Of a stretch of DNA of 64,000 nucleotides, positions 33,905 through 45,429 are shown piece by piece. Origin of the DNA: Eonycteris spelaea (Eukaryota; Chordata; Mammalia; Chiroptera; Pteropodidae); NCBI GenBank assembly GCA_003508835.1, contig PUFA01000081.1, positions 5,456,001 through 5,520,000 of the forward strand. The letters run 5' to 3'. Position 1 is the stretch's first letter. Every line of letters starts with the position of its first letter. The translations under genes were made by a program, and so were the position numbers. Below the pieces are notes generated by a model. That model saw nothing but the letters and a program-made list of their open reading frames with translations, searched no databases and was not told the origin of the DNA.

Positions 33905-34466
33905 ACAGAGGTTTTATAAATTTCTGCTGCACTAAATCACTATAAATGTACTGGCTTGAAACAAGGCAAATTTATCTTATAATTTTGTAGAACAGAAGTC
34001 CATTTAAGACCTGAATATGGGTCTTACATGGCTAAAATCAGGGTGCCAGTAGAACTGAAATCCTTGTGGAGGCTCCAGGGGATATTTCGTTTCTTGCCTT
34101 TTCTAGCTTGGCTCCCAGTCTCCTTCCAGCAATGGCATAACTTTAACCTCTGCTTCTCTCAGTCTAATCCTCCTGCCTCCCTTTTTAAAAATATTTTTTA
34201 AAAATACTTTTTTCACTTAGCTTACATTCAACATTATATTTGTTTCAGGTGTACAGCATAGAGGTTAGACATTTGTATAACTTATGAAGTGATTTCTACC
34301 CCTACCACATGTGGCCCACCTAGAAAACCCAAGATAATTTCCACGACATTTCAAAATCCTTAATTTAATTGCATATGCAAAGTACCTTTTGCTATGTAGG
34401 AAACGTATTCATAGGTCCTGGGATTAGAATGTGAACATTTTGATGGACCATCATTCAGTTTATCAT
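33905..34466 (-). mobile_element. MLT1-type LTR, split by an L1 tail
   Basis: Antisense MLT1 (MaLR). The left arm has 'ctgctgcactaaatcactataaatg', 'caaatttatcttataattttgtagaacagaagtcc', 'ggctaaaatcagggtgccagtagaactg', 'ggaggctccagggg', 'cttgccttttctagctt' and 'cctcctgcctccctttt'. The right arm resumes with 'tggcccacctag', 'ccaagataatttcc', 'ccttaatttaattgcatatgcaaagtaccttttgctatgtagg' and 'ggtcctgggattag'. The L1 fragment at 34182-34304 separates the arms. Confidence 0.8.
34182..34304 (-). mobile_element. Very short L1 3' end, nested in MLT1
   Basis: An A/T-rich start (poly-A side of a minus-strand insertion), then 'ttcaggtgtacagcatagaggttagacatttgtataacttatgaagtgat', which is the antisense of the last part of the L1 3' UTR seen at 18400-18500. 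Only about 120 bp was integrated. The MLT1 reads through once it is removed. Confidence 0.82.
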
Positions 34467-34469
34467 AGA

Positions 34470-36360
34470 GGGGAAAATAGAAAGGAGAAAAAGGGAAAGC
34501 AGAATAGAAAAAAAGGAATGACTCTCCTCTCCTAATCCCTCAATGCTTTTATCCTAGACCTCTACCTAAAATCTGATTTCTGAAGAAATCTTTCATTGCA
34601 ATACTATGGGCTTCTACATTTCTTACTCACTCTTGTCTTTAACTGAATTTCTGTGAGTTCAGGTTGAGGTTAACAAAATAACATAACCAGTAAAAAGAAT
34701 TTTTATTCTTATTAGTGAAACATATCATCTTTAGTTGTTAAAGATTTAAAAATTGATTCTGTTTGACATATACAATGCAAAAACACACAATTATTATTCA
34801 TTCCAAATCAGGATAAAAATGCAAATTTTAGGAGTCTCTGGGAAATAGAACAAAGTGTCAATAACTAGCATGTACTCTGTTTCTGAAGATAGGTGTCATC
34901 TACTTGTTTTAATGAAGTTGACCAGGTTGGTTCTTTCAGACAGTCCTTCAAGACAGGTAATTATTAACTGTCCAACTCAGTCAAAATGGCCAATCCAGAA
35001 ACTATTCAATAAGTTGTTGCCAGTTTAAGAAACACCAAATAATCGTTCTTATTGATTTATCCCTCTTCTTTAAATTTTTCTGGCTTCTTTCATAATATGT
35101 AAAAGAAGAAATTGAAGCAAAAATTTTACTAGATCCTATAAACATGATTAAAAATGGAAACCAGTTCTTCAGAAAACCAGATTCTTTAACAATATCTAGC
35201 ATAAGTGGTAGTTATTATGATACTCATCCCTATGATTTTTATCTTGAAAATTCCCAACTTATAGCTAATTAGCAGATAATTTGCTAACTAGAAATTCAGA
35301 CTTCTTTTAAGGTTAAATTATCTTGACAGTGTTTTTTTTTTTCCTGAGGCCAAGATCCTTCTCAAAGCCTCAAATTAGGAAGTATTCTACATTTAGAAAT
35401 CTCAACAAAACTCTCTCCTGCCTCTACAGACCCTCAACTCCATAGCTGATGGAGTATTTCATTATGTGGCCTGTGGTTCTTGACAAGATGTAGAAGAAAG
35501 AGCAGGAGAAAGACATTTTAGGAAATAATTGAAATGAGAAATGTCACCTTGAGTTTAGCATCAGTGAGCTTATACTCAGCCTTGGCTGGAAAGTAGACAG
35601 TGGAAATAAAATGGCATTTACAAAAAATACCAACCTTGTGCACGAACAAAATCATCTTTCATTAATATTTGATTTTTTTGTTCCCCAACTGATTGCCATG
35701 ACATGCCTGTCACCTGAGTGAGTCCTACAACCTCTATTGCAGGCAATTTTCTTGCAGAATTACTTTCCTGAAACAGCTGGATTTTGGAGCAGCCTTTTCA
35801 AACTATACACATGTCGACAGCATTTGGTAGTGACTGTTCAATAATTAATTTACTAGGCTGGACTGTCAGTACAATTTGAAAAGTTCCTGTTGGCTGTTCA
35901 TGTTTCTTGAGGCCAATAGCCAAGGAACATCATGAGTGGGCCATGCATAGCACAAATACCAGATTATATGATCTGATATAATCAACTATAAATGTGTCCT
36001 GATGAAAGTGAGTTCAGAATCCCAGAAGATTAGAGCTGGAATTGTTATCCAATAATCATTTTATAAGTGATTCACTAATCATTTAACATTTTGACTTTAC
36101 AGAAGTTTTGCTATCTACGTTTGCAAAGCACAGTTCGGAAACGACACATTTATATACTATCCTTCATTGCATATACTATTCTACTCACTGTGTAAGTAGA
36201 AACCAACAAAACAAAAACTGGAACAGAAAAGATAAAAACATGCTCAGGGCAACCTTGTTTCAAGTTTGTTATTCAAGTGACAGCAAGTCTGCATAAGACA
36301 GAATAAGCATGCTTATTTTTCGTAGTTACTCCAGGAAAGTATTTCTGATTGCGTAATATT
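34470..36360. other. No gene seen; anonymous sequence
   Basis: Unique AT-rich sequence. Positions 35215-35335 and 35790-35940 carry dense ATTA-type cores and no repeat signature. Confidence 0.5.
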
Positions 36361-36364
36361 TCCA

Positions 36365-36895
36365 ATCATGGCAGTTTTAAAACATGACTGCAAATTCTTT
36401 GACACTCCTCTCATTGAGAGATGGAGTCTAAATCCTCTCTCCTTGAATTTGGGCAGACTTGTGACTGTATTAACTAAGACAATACAGTGGGGGTGACACC
36501 ATAGGACTTCGATTGCTAGATCATGCACCTTCTGCCTTGGTCACCAGAACATTAACTCTTTGAGTCTTGAGCTAGTAAGTAAGAAGTCCATCTATCCATA
36601 TGCTACTATGCTGCAGGGAAATGCAAGTCACCTGAGGAGACCACACATAGGCATTGTGATCAATAGTCCCAGCTGAGCTCAGGTATATAAATAAGAAAAC
36701 TTGTAGATGGTTTAGCCATAAGCCATTAAGCCTTCCCTGCTGAGGCTCTGGACATTGTAGAACAGAGACTAGCCACCCCTATTGTACATACTCTGTTCAA
36801 ATTCTTGACCAGCAAAAGTATGAGCATAATTAAATTATTGATTTGCACCATTAAAGATTAATTTATTACACAGAAATAAATAACCGGAATATTTA
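36365..36895 (+). mobile_element. MLT1-type LTR
   Basis: Sense MaLR LTR: 'gcaaattctttgacactcctctcattgagagatggagtc', 'ccttgaatttgggcagacttgtgactg', 'agtgggggtgacaccatagg', and a terminal 'taaagattaatttattacacagaaataaataacc'. The middle is diverged, and no internal MaLR sequence adjoins. The minus-strand frame at 36313-36528 lies in it. Confidence 0.78.
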
Positions 36896-36899
36896 TCTC

Positions 36900-37655
36900 A
36901 TCCCTATTTAAAAGTACAGATGAAAGAGATTATTATTTTCTTTCTCTAAACTAGAGTACCCTTCACTCCTTTCTGATATACTAAAGACATCTACTATCTC
37001 AGGAACGATAGCAGACAGGGTAGGATAGGAATAAATAAAAGGGATCAAGAAGATAATTTGCACTCGACTCAGAAATAGAAGAATTAGTTACTGATGCTCA
37101 GAAGAATCACTGAAAGAGAACTGAAAGTACCTTAGGGTAAGTACAGAATGTAGCATTTTACAACTATACAAAATTAAGAAAGCATCTCAAGGAACTGAAA
37201 TTATCTGCAAACAATATCTGAAACTCTACCTGAATTTATTATGTTAAAATAAAATATGGAGTGTTTTTGTATCAGCTTTAAATAAGAAATTCAAAAGTTT
37301 TTTTCAGATTAGTATTTACATAGGCTATGTGTACATGTATCACTACACAATGCTAAGAGCCCCATAAAATATTACCTATCAGTCAAAAAGCCATGGTGGC
37401 AGTTTATGAACACTTGCTGCCTGCCTGCCATGTTTCCTGTGCAAAGCACCTGGATCATAAAGGATTGAAAAGTCTCTTTGCAGGGGTGGAAAAGCCATGT
37501 TATAATTTGGATAATGTCATTGCTCCACTGAAAAGTCTTTAGAGGCATCTCACTGTCTCATTACTACAGTTTAATTCTTGTATCCTACCTTCCTGGGCAA
37601 TTCACATTCTTCCTCTAACTTCCCTATCCAGTTGTAGATTTTTCCTTCTATTTTA
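36900..37655. other. No gene seen; anonymous sequence
   Basis: No nameable repeat. The pyrimidine-rich 37590-37640 stretch may be a fragment of L2 but is too diverged to call. Confidence 0.45.
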
Positions 37656-37659
37656 ACTG

Positions 37660-37865
37660 GTTAAAAAATATTTGACCTACTATGTATCAGGCATGATTCT
37701 GAGCACAACATTGGTGAATCATGATGGAGAAGGCCGCTGCCCTGATCAAACCAATATTCTAGTCAGGGGAATGAGAAATCTCAGAAAATAAATTATTTCA
37801 CAAACTTAATTAGTACCGTGGAGAAATGAAGTAATGTGATTGGCAAGGGTGCTCATGGAAAACAA
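37660..37865 (-). repeat. L2 LINE relic
   Basis: Antisense L2 3' end: 'atatttgacctactatgtatcaggcatgattctgagcacaacattggtgaatcatgatgg', then 'ccctgatc..accaatattctagtc' and 'gtaccgtggagaaatgaagtaatgtg'. Confidence 0.65.
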
Positions 37866-38062
37866 TGGATTTTTCCAAATTTTTATTAAGAAACTTCTTG
37901 AAGACTGAGCAGAGAGAACATTTTGCCAAATAATGTTTCTAATATGTATTTGAGTTAAAGTAATTTACAGACATATTTTTTCTTTAAATATTTAAGTATC
38001 TTGAAAAAATAAGGACATTTTCCTATATAAACAAAGTAACAAATATACTAAACACAACTGAT

Positions 38063-39406
38063 ACTTAAAATTTTTTTTTTAAATTTTTCAGTAACAGCAT
38101 ACAATATTATGCATGTTTCAGGTGTACAACATAGTGATTAGACATTTATATAACTTAGAAAATGATCACCCCAATAAACCTAGTACCCATCTGACACCAT
38201 ACATAGTTATCACAATATTATTGACTATATTCCTGATGTTATACTTTACATCTCCATGACTATTTTTTAACTACCAATTTGTACTTCTTAATCCCTTCCC
38301 CTTTTTCACTCAACCCCCTAACCCACCTCCCATCTGGCAACCATCAAGTGTTCTCTGTATTTATGAGTTTGTTTTTGTTTTGTTTGTTTTGCTTTTTAAA
38401 TTTCACATGTAAGGGAAATCATATGGCATTTGTCTTTCTCTTACTCCACTCAGCACAATAGCCACTAGGTTCAACTCGTGCCCTGCCTCAGGCCACCTGG
38501 CTTGAGCCACCAAGCAATCTGAAGATGGTTGCCACTAATGGTGGACTTAGGGCTGCTCCACAAGAGGTATAGAACACACTGATGCCAGGTGCTGCTTGTT
38601 TGAGTTGTGTGAACCTTTGAGGGATTTTAGGAAAGTCTGCAGCATGAGCCAAGACAGGCTGTTCGTATGGAAAAGTCACTGGAAGCCACTTGGGTGGGCC
38701 TGAAAGTTGGGTGGGATGAAGTCTCAGAGAATCATCAGGGTGGGGTGACCAGTGTTAAACAGGTTGATGTAGACTCAGATATGATGGCTGCCTGTGTTTG
38801 CACACTGGAAGTAGGGAGGACTCAACAAAGAAACAATGGTGTCTGCCAGCACTCCTGTCTGGGAGAAAGCTGCCCCTCAAGCCCTCACTCTGAAGCCAGA
38901 CAATTTTGTTCTTCCCCGTATGGCCCTGGCACCTTTCAAGCTGCTGTCCCAGAACTGGAGCTCAGCGTGAGTGAGTCTGTCAGCAAGTAAGTCCACATGT
39001 GGGCCCTTTTAAGAGGAACACCTGGGACTTCCACAGCCCTCAGCCTCGCTTAGCTACAATCTTCACTAGTTTTCAAAGCCAGAAGTTGTGAGTACATCTC
39101 TTCCCAGCACTGGAACTCCAGGTTAGGGAGCCTGTTGTAGGGCTAGGACTCCTCGCTACTTTAGGGGAACTCTGCATCCAAGATAGTCTTCCCAATTTTT
39201 AGCCACCACATGTAGGTGTGGGAGCAGTCTTTTCTGCATCCCTGTTCTTCCTATCAGTCTTGAGGTAGCTTCTTTCAGACGTCCTTAGTTGTAGGACTTG
39301 TGTTCAGTTAGACCAGGTGATTCTCAATAATGGCTCTGTAGTCTAGTTGTAATTCTGATGTGGTCATGAGAGGAAGTGAACAAAGCCTTCTTGACCAGAA
39401 GAGAGT
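38063..39406 (-). mobile_element. Mini-L1: 5' UTR joined to 3' UTR, no ORFs
   Basis: Minus-strand L1. From 39406 down to about 38478 it is L1 5' UTR; its first part ('gtcaagaaggctttgttcac', 'gaccacatcagaattacaact', 'tcctacaactaaggac') aligns with the 5' UTR at 60628. At about 38477 it switches directly to the L1 3' end ('ctattgtgctgagtggagtaag', 'gttgtacacctgaaacatgc') and a poly-A tail at 38071-38080. ORF1 and ORF2, normally about 5 kb, are absent. ACAACTGAT (38054-38062) and ACAACCGAT (39407-39415) are a likely target duplication with one mismatch, so the ends are original. Confidence 0.82.
38667..38990 (+). other. Antisense ORF in an L1 5' UTR (ORF0-like)
   Basis: A 107-codon frame running opposite to the minus-strand L1, inside its 5' UTR. 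Its residues 14-40 (a GWDEVSENHQGG core) match a frame in the same antisense position of the L1 at 60628 (GWDRVPEIHQDGG). In primates an antisense frame called ORF0 exists in the L1 5' UTR. Whether this frame is a counterpart or just conserved parent DNA is unknown. I know of no domain. Confidence 0.35.
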
Positions 39407-39419
39407 ACAACCGATCATT

Positions 39420-41155
39420 TCTTAATGATGAATTCCCGCACTATATTCAATTCAGTTGTCCCCGAAAAGTCTTTTATAATGTTTTTTTTTTCAAAATAAA
39501 ATTCAAATAAGGTCCAATCTTTACAATAGGTTATATATATTTTTTAATCTATAAGAATCTTGCTCTTTCCCCAACCCATTTATTTCCCCCCATGATAGTG
39601 ACTAGTTAAACATACTGGGCTAGCTCTAGATTTACGTAAAGGTTTTATCACGGTGTCATTTAACCTGTTCTTTCTCCTATATTTTGTATTAACTGGAGGT
39701 TAGGTACAAAGGCTTGATCAGATTCAAGTTAGACTACTACTTTTGCAAAGACTACTTGATAGGTAATACTGTGCACTTCATATTACATTATGTCAAAAAG
39801 CATGTAACATCTGGATGTCCTCATTAAGCATTCTTGGTTAAGTTGGTGACAACCTGATCCTGCCTTCATAGAGTGATATTTTCTGACTTAAACCTGCAAG
39901 TAGTACACACAAAGATAATACGGTATGCATAGACAATTTCTTATCAATCTTTCACTGATAAATGGTTTAACTGATGATCCTTGACTGACTCATTACTTCA
40001 TTAGGTAATTCAAAAGGGTCATCTTTCTAATTCTTTTATAATTTGTAATTATAATTTATAAATTATAAATTCCTTTATAATTTTGCTATCTCTACATTGA
40101 AAGGCTTAGAAGCAATAACTTCCCAAGACCAGTGAGCACCCCTGGCATTTAGATTTTATTCTTTAAATATCATTTCTCATTAAAAGAATTTAGGGCTCTT
40201 TGGAGAAATGGCTGTATTCTGATGCTAAGAATGCCCTGGGTGTTTGTGGGATGTCCTAGATGTACTAGAAAGCAAAGTATATTTAAAGACTAATGTGGTC
40301 ATTTAAAAAGACACAGAACCATTTTGAGGGGCTGTTAGTGTCCACAGTTGTTACAACTAAAATAATAGTAAGAATAAGTATAATCTACTATAGTGTAATT
40401 AATATACAAAATTATGTGAGTTCATACTCATTCTCAAAAAATATTTTTAATTTAAAATTTAAAATTAAAAAAACTTTAATTTAAATCAGAGCCAAATAAT
40501 GATAATAATTTTTAAAACTCTATTAGAGAGTTAAAGGCAAAGAGGTATTTACTCTGCCTTTCCTTTGCAAACGTGATATCAGGATGATAAAACAGCTTTA
40601 TTTGATAAGAGAAGGCTCTTTAAAAAAAAAAAAAGAAAACCAGAAAAATGCTTGGCAAAATTACCTTTAAAAGTATGAATACATACTGAGGTTTCTAAGT
40701 CAAATTAAGCCCTAAAAGGTTTACTTAACATTTTTTATAATTATATTTCTCTTGCATTGGAAATCATGGCTTCTAATTATAAAATGATTATTTATTTACT
40801 TTACCCTATAATTTAAATATAATGGTTTTAAGATGGCAAAATCAACATTATTTCTAAAATCAAAACCATTCTGCTGATTAAAATTCTTTTGCAGTTATTT
40901 TATCTTCAGAATATATCTCACTAAGAATACAATCACTACTACATTACTTCAAATAGTCTTTCTCTGTGGATGTGTTATCAATTTTATATCTATTTAGGTT
41001 CTTTTGGTCATAGCTTTTTGTTTGTTTGTTTGTTTTTTCATTTAGTGACCTTAAAAAATACTCCACTAATGATGCATGGTAAAATTAATTTATTCTAAAG
41101 TCATCTAATAGAAATCATTTTATTTGTGTTGCTTTTATGAGTTAGCTATAATTAC
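39420..41155. other. No gene seen; very AT-rich sequence
   Basis: No nameable repeat. AT-palindromic stretches occur at 40036-40083 (repeated ATAATTT/AAATTAT) and 40438-40490. (GTTT) units lie at 41018-41037. The L1 5' end and its target duplication border it on the left. Confidence 0.5.
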
Positions 41156-41158
41156 TTC

Positions 41159-41760
41159 TACTTTCTAAATCAACATCAATGAGGTATAATTTGAAAACAA
41201 TAAAACAAACCCATTTGAAGTTTATGCATTTGATGGATTTTTAGCAAAGAAACACACTCCTGAAATTATCACAATCAAATTACAGAATAGTTTTATCATG
41301 CCAAGCTCATTCATAATCCTTTGAAGGTACACTCCCTTCATCCTTGTCCTTTGCTTTGTTGTCAGGTTCTATAGATTAACTTTTTTTTTCCCTATAAATT
41401 TACATAAATAAAATTTTATGTTTTATCTTTATGAGTAGTATTCCAATGTATGGATATATCACAGTTTGTTTATCCATTCTCAGTAGGCATCTGAAGTCTT
41501 CTAGTTTTTTGTCTGTGTTTGCTTTTTTGGTGTGTGCTTTTTGTTTAGCTGTTAGGTATAAAACTGTTATGTTATTATTTCAATTGGATACGTGTATGTG
41601 TCAGATTATTGAGTTGCATGATAAATTTATGTGCAACTTTATAAGGCACTCCTTTTTCCAAAGTGAGTATACAATTATGCATTCCCAACAAGAATGAGTG
41701 AGAGTTCCAGTTGCTCAACATTTTTTGTCAACAATTAATATTGTCAGCATTTTTGAAAAT
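41159..41760 (-). repeat. Old L1 (L1M-type) 3' end
   Basis: Antisense old L1: 'gaggtataatttgaaaacaataaaac', 'ttgatggatttttagc', 'tgagtagtattccaatgtatggatatatcacagtttgtttatcc', 'gagtgagagttccagttgctcaaca'. A mismatch-rich relic. Confidence 0.75.
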
Positions 41761-42310
41761 TGTGTTTAGTGACATATAACATATACATTAAATTTACCCT
41801 TTCAAAATTTCATTTATGTTTGACAAATGAATATTTATGGAATAATCATCAAAATAACATATAATTACAGCACTACAATAAATTCCTCTGTGGTCCTTTG
41901 TGGTTAGTCCTCTCCCACCTCTAGCTCCTAGTAACTACTGAATTCTTTTCTGTATCTATATATTTTTTCTTAATGTCATATAAACAGAATTATACAATAT
42001 GTAACCTATGTCTTCCTTCCTTAGGATAATATATTTGACATTAATCTATATTATTACATGTATCAGTATTCCATTTTGTATTATTACTGAGTAGTATGCC
42101 ATTGTATAGATATGCCAGAGTTTACTTATTCATTTACCAGTAGATGGATATTTGCATTGATCCTAGTTTTAAGATATTAAAATGAAACTACTACGAACAT
42201 TTGAGTGCAGATTTTCATGTAAACATAAGTTTTATTTCTTTTGGGCATGAGTAGAATTGATGACTCATGTGATAAGTATATAACTTTATAACTTATTTAC
42301 ATCTTTCAGT
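41755..42310 (-). repeat. Second old L1 (L1M-type) 3' end, in tandem
   Basis: Starts over with the same L1M antisense 3' region ('tgacatataacatatacattaaatttaccc', 'gtagtatgccattgtatagatatgccagagtttacttattcat', 'atggatatttgcattgatcctag'). It is therefore a separate insertion next to the one at 41159-41760, same strand. Confidence 0.72.
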
Positions 42311-42349
42311 TCTCTTTATAATTTTCTTACCCCCCTACTTGAACATATT

Positions 42350-43165
42350 TTCATTAGTATTTTAGTATCCTAGACGACTAATTTTGTCATCTCTGCTATG
42401 TCTGAATCTGTTTTTGTTACGTAATTTTTTCGGTTATGAATTATATTTTCTTGTTACTTTGGATGCTTGATATTTTTGGTTAAGTGCTGACCATTGAATA
42501 TTTTATGTTGTTACTTGCTGGACTTAGCATTATTTCTTTAAACAGTATTGGACTGTTTTTCAGCACTCAGCTACATTGCTTTGAAACAGTTTAATCTATT
42601 AGGGCTTGCATTTAAGATTTATTAGGGAAGGTCCAAGACTGCCTTTTAGTCTAGAGTTAATTTATCCCATCTATTAAGGTTGTAACCTTCTGAAGATTCA
42701 AACCAATATCCCATGTATCAGGGGCTTTCCAAACTAGTTATTATGACACAAAATATTTCCAGCTCAGAAGAAGCTCTGATAGTCATGCAGCCTACAACTT
42801 CCCAGTGTTTCTCTCCCTGGCCTTGGTAGTTTTCTTCTGCACTCAAAAACCAGTACTCAGCCGAAGACCAAAGAGGATGACTCTGCAAGTCACCTGAACG
42901 CTCTCTCTCTGTCTGTTTAGCACCATCTTCGCTGGTATTCTGTACTCATAAATTCTTGCTTCTTTGGCCTCCCCAAATTTTACCTCCTGTGTTGTTGCTT
43001 GGAAAATGTCTGTAGACAGACTTACCCAAGCCTTTTCTCTTCAGGGATTACTGTCCTGCACTGTCTGTTGTACTATGATAAAAAACATTGTTTCATATTG
43101 TCTGTTTTTTTTTGTTATTTAAAATGGAATGGTGAATATGGTCCTCCTTACTCCATCATGTCTGG
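42350..43165 (-). repeat. Probable L1M 3' UTR continuation
   Basis: T-rich text such as 'tggttaagtgctgaccattgaatattttatg' and 'ccttactccatcatgtctggaaa' resembles the variable 3' UTR of old L1 families in antisense. The assignment is tentative. The 62-codon frame at 42999-43187 falls here. Confidence 0.4.
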
Positions 43166-43169
43166 AAAT

Positions 43170-43665
43170 GGAAAACCTTATAATTGACCTTGCCTCCAAT
43201 TTTCCCCCAATTTATTGTTAGTGGCTTTTGCTGACTTTTAATTTTGGCAATTACATTTGTCACTGAAATAACTCTGTTTTTAAGTTTACATGTTCCAAAG
43301 TAAAAACATTAAAAATAAATTCAGAATAGTTTAATTTATGTGCTTATGCCCTCAGACCATTCCTTTGGACAACCATGTTATCAATTTTTTATGTATCTTT
43401 CAGTGTTAAGAGTTTTCTGGAACAGTCTCATATGATAGGAGACAATTCTGGAAATACCCATAGAGATGTCATTCAAGGCAGAGACACTATCAAGTACAAA
43501 TGCTCTGATGCTTTAACGAACATGGCTTATTAAAAAAGAAAAGGAGGGTGGGGTGGGGAAATGAAGCCCATAGTGTGACCAGAGTATTACAATGAGGAAA
43601 GGAGAGAGACTATTTATTTCAGGTTGCAGAAGTCAGAAAAAAAAAAAAAATATATCAGTTGGGCT
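43170..43665. other. No gene seen; anonymous sequence
   Basis: No nameable repeat. A G-rich GGGGTGGGG run lies near 43550 and an A-run at 43638-43650. Confidence 0.45.
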
Positions 43666-43669
43666 TTGT

Positions 43670-44160
43670 GTGCTAGAATAAGAAACTTAGTTATTATTCT
43701 CAATGCAGTAGGAGGCAACTGTAGAGTTTTAAGCACAGGAGCAATGGAGAATAAATTACTAAAAGCACAGGAATAGAAGTACAGAAACAAGTTAGGAGCT
43801 CATAGTACAAATCTAGGTGACAAATGAGGTAATTTTGTTTAGACGAGTGACTGGAGCAGAGATCGAAAGAAGTAAAAGGCTTCAGATTACATTTTTTGCA
43901 TCAGGACAAGAGTTGCTCATGAAAGAAAGAAAGGAGAAAGAATAATAAGGATGGTTTGAGAAACTAAGTGCTATGAAATACCTCAAGGGAGAATCAAGCT
44001 TAGGGGACCAACAAATCTACTTTGCCTGTTAAATTTGATGGTTTTGTTAGACTTTCAAGTTATACACATCAAATAGGTGGTTGGATATACTGGTCTGGAG
44101 CTCAGGGACTAGAGAGTATAGAAAACAATTTGAGAAGCAATGGGTAAAGCACTAGATCAA
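43670..44160 (-). repeat. L2 LINE relic
   Basis: Antisense L2: 'aacttagttattattctcaatgcagtaggaggcaactgtagagttttaagcacaggagcaatgg', 'gaatagaagtacagaaacaagttaggagctcatagtacaaatctagg', and 'caaataggtggttggatatactggtctggagctcaggg'. Block order is as in L2. Confidence 0.75.
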
Positions 44161-44199
44161 ACTTTCTAGCAAAACTGTGTGTTCAGAGAATAAGAATAA

Positions 44200-44868
44200 G
44201 AAAACAAGACCTTAAGAATATCGACATTCAAAAGTCTGGCAGAAGAAAAGAATGCAAGAAATATATATTTAAAATAGTGTTGGTAAGGTGGAGAAAACTA
44301 GAAAACTGTTGTGTCATGGATGTCAAGAGCAGAATGTGTGCTAAGAAGGAAATAAGATTGTCTGACTCAGATCTGCAAAAGGAGAACAGAGCAGTCTTAC
44401 GAGATGTCCATATGATAGAGCAGGTGATTCAAAAAAGACAGGGAGAAGGGGGTCACCTGATCATTTCTTGTTCCTGTGATGTTGAGTTATATTTATTACA
44501 ATTAAGATCCATGACACTCCCAATGCATCCTCTAAATTCTCATTATTTGATCAATTCCAAGCAGATTTCTCTTTCTTATATTTACTGATAGTATGATACC
44601 ACTTCAGGGGAAGAAACCAGATCATCCAAAGCAGCAAATAATATGTAAAAAGAAAAAAGGCTCTGTTAATAAGGAAGCCATGGCTTAATAAGTTTATAAT
44701 GCCTGTATTCCATTTAAAGCAAATTTGAATTCATTTTAATTCCATTTTAATTCCATTTAAAGCGAATTCATGGCAGAGCCAAGTTTCAAGTACCAGTTTA
44801 CTTCAAAGTCCACATTTACCATGACTGCCCTTCAAAATAATAAGTAAAACATTGTTTCAAAGCATTTG
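44200..44868. other. No gene seen; anonymous sequence
   Basis: The 103-codon plus-strand frame at 44277-44588 has no recognisable domain. Positions 44717-44766 contain a local repeat (attccatttaaagc-type units). Confidence 0.45.
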
Positions 44869-44870
<2 letters not shown>

Positions 44871-44910
<40 letters not shown>

Positions 44911-45095
44911 CTTAGCACATCCCATTTCATGAAGGCGATGTTCTAATCAGCAGATTTTATTTGTGGCACTGATCTAGCAGTATGTTTTCTGAACATTATG
45001 CAGACTAATCTGTAAATGACATTACAAAAAAAAATATTCCCGAAATAAAGGTAGTTGAGCAATGGTATAAAATCATGAAAGCAATGTGTTGCATT
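44871..45095 (-). mobile_element. 38-nt poly-T run; possible retrocopy on the minus strand
   Basis: Thirty-eight consecutive T at 44871-44908 are a poly-A tail on the minus strand. On that strand an AATAAA signal (plus-strand TTTATT at 44957-44962) lies about 50 bases before the tail, as in a processed transcript. The body beyond is unique, and I recognise neither gene nor SINE. A pure tail of this length implies a young insertion. A short GCATTT match on both sides (44862 and 45091) is too weak to prove a target duplication. Confidence 0.4.
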
Positions 45096-45299
45096 TAGCG
45101 GAGAAAACTTGCTACACAGAAAGGAAAAATTATTGTAGAGGAGAATCTGAAAAATTTATAATTTCAGCTCGTGGCAAAATTTGCAGTTATTTATATATGT
45201 TGCATGGAATTTACTATGCGAAAGAAAAAGAATTGCTGATCTTTATTTAAATAGCATTGAAATAGAGCTAAAGAGGGAAACCTCAGAGACTGGAAACTC

Positions 45300-45420
45300 T
45301 AAACATTTTATTTAACAGATGGGGACACTAAGCCCCAGAAAAGTTAAGTGACTTGCCTAAAGTCAAATGGCTGGTTAGTAGAAATCATGTTCTCTCATAC
45401 TAGGTCTGAGCTCTTTCCAT
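45300..45420 (-). repeat. MIR SINE relic
   Basis: Antisense MIR: 'aacagatggggacactaagccccagaaaagttaagtgacttgcctaaagtcaaatggctgg' and 'taggtctgagctctttcc'. Confidence 0.75.
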
Positions 45421-45429
45421 TATCAATTG

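Noticed and set aside
40036..40083. AT-rich inverted repeats as a possible origin or hairpin
   Set aside because: Low-complexity ATAATTT repetition is expected in sequence this AT-rich; no loop or partner motif stands out.
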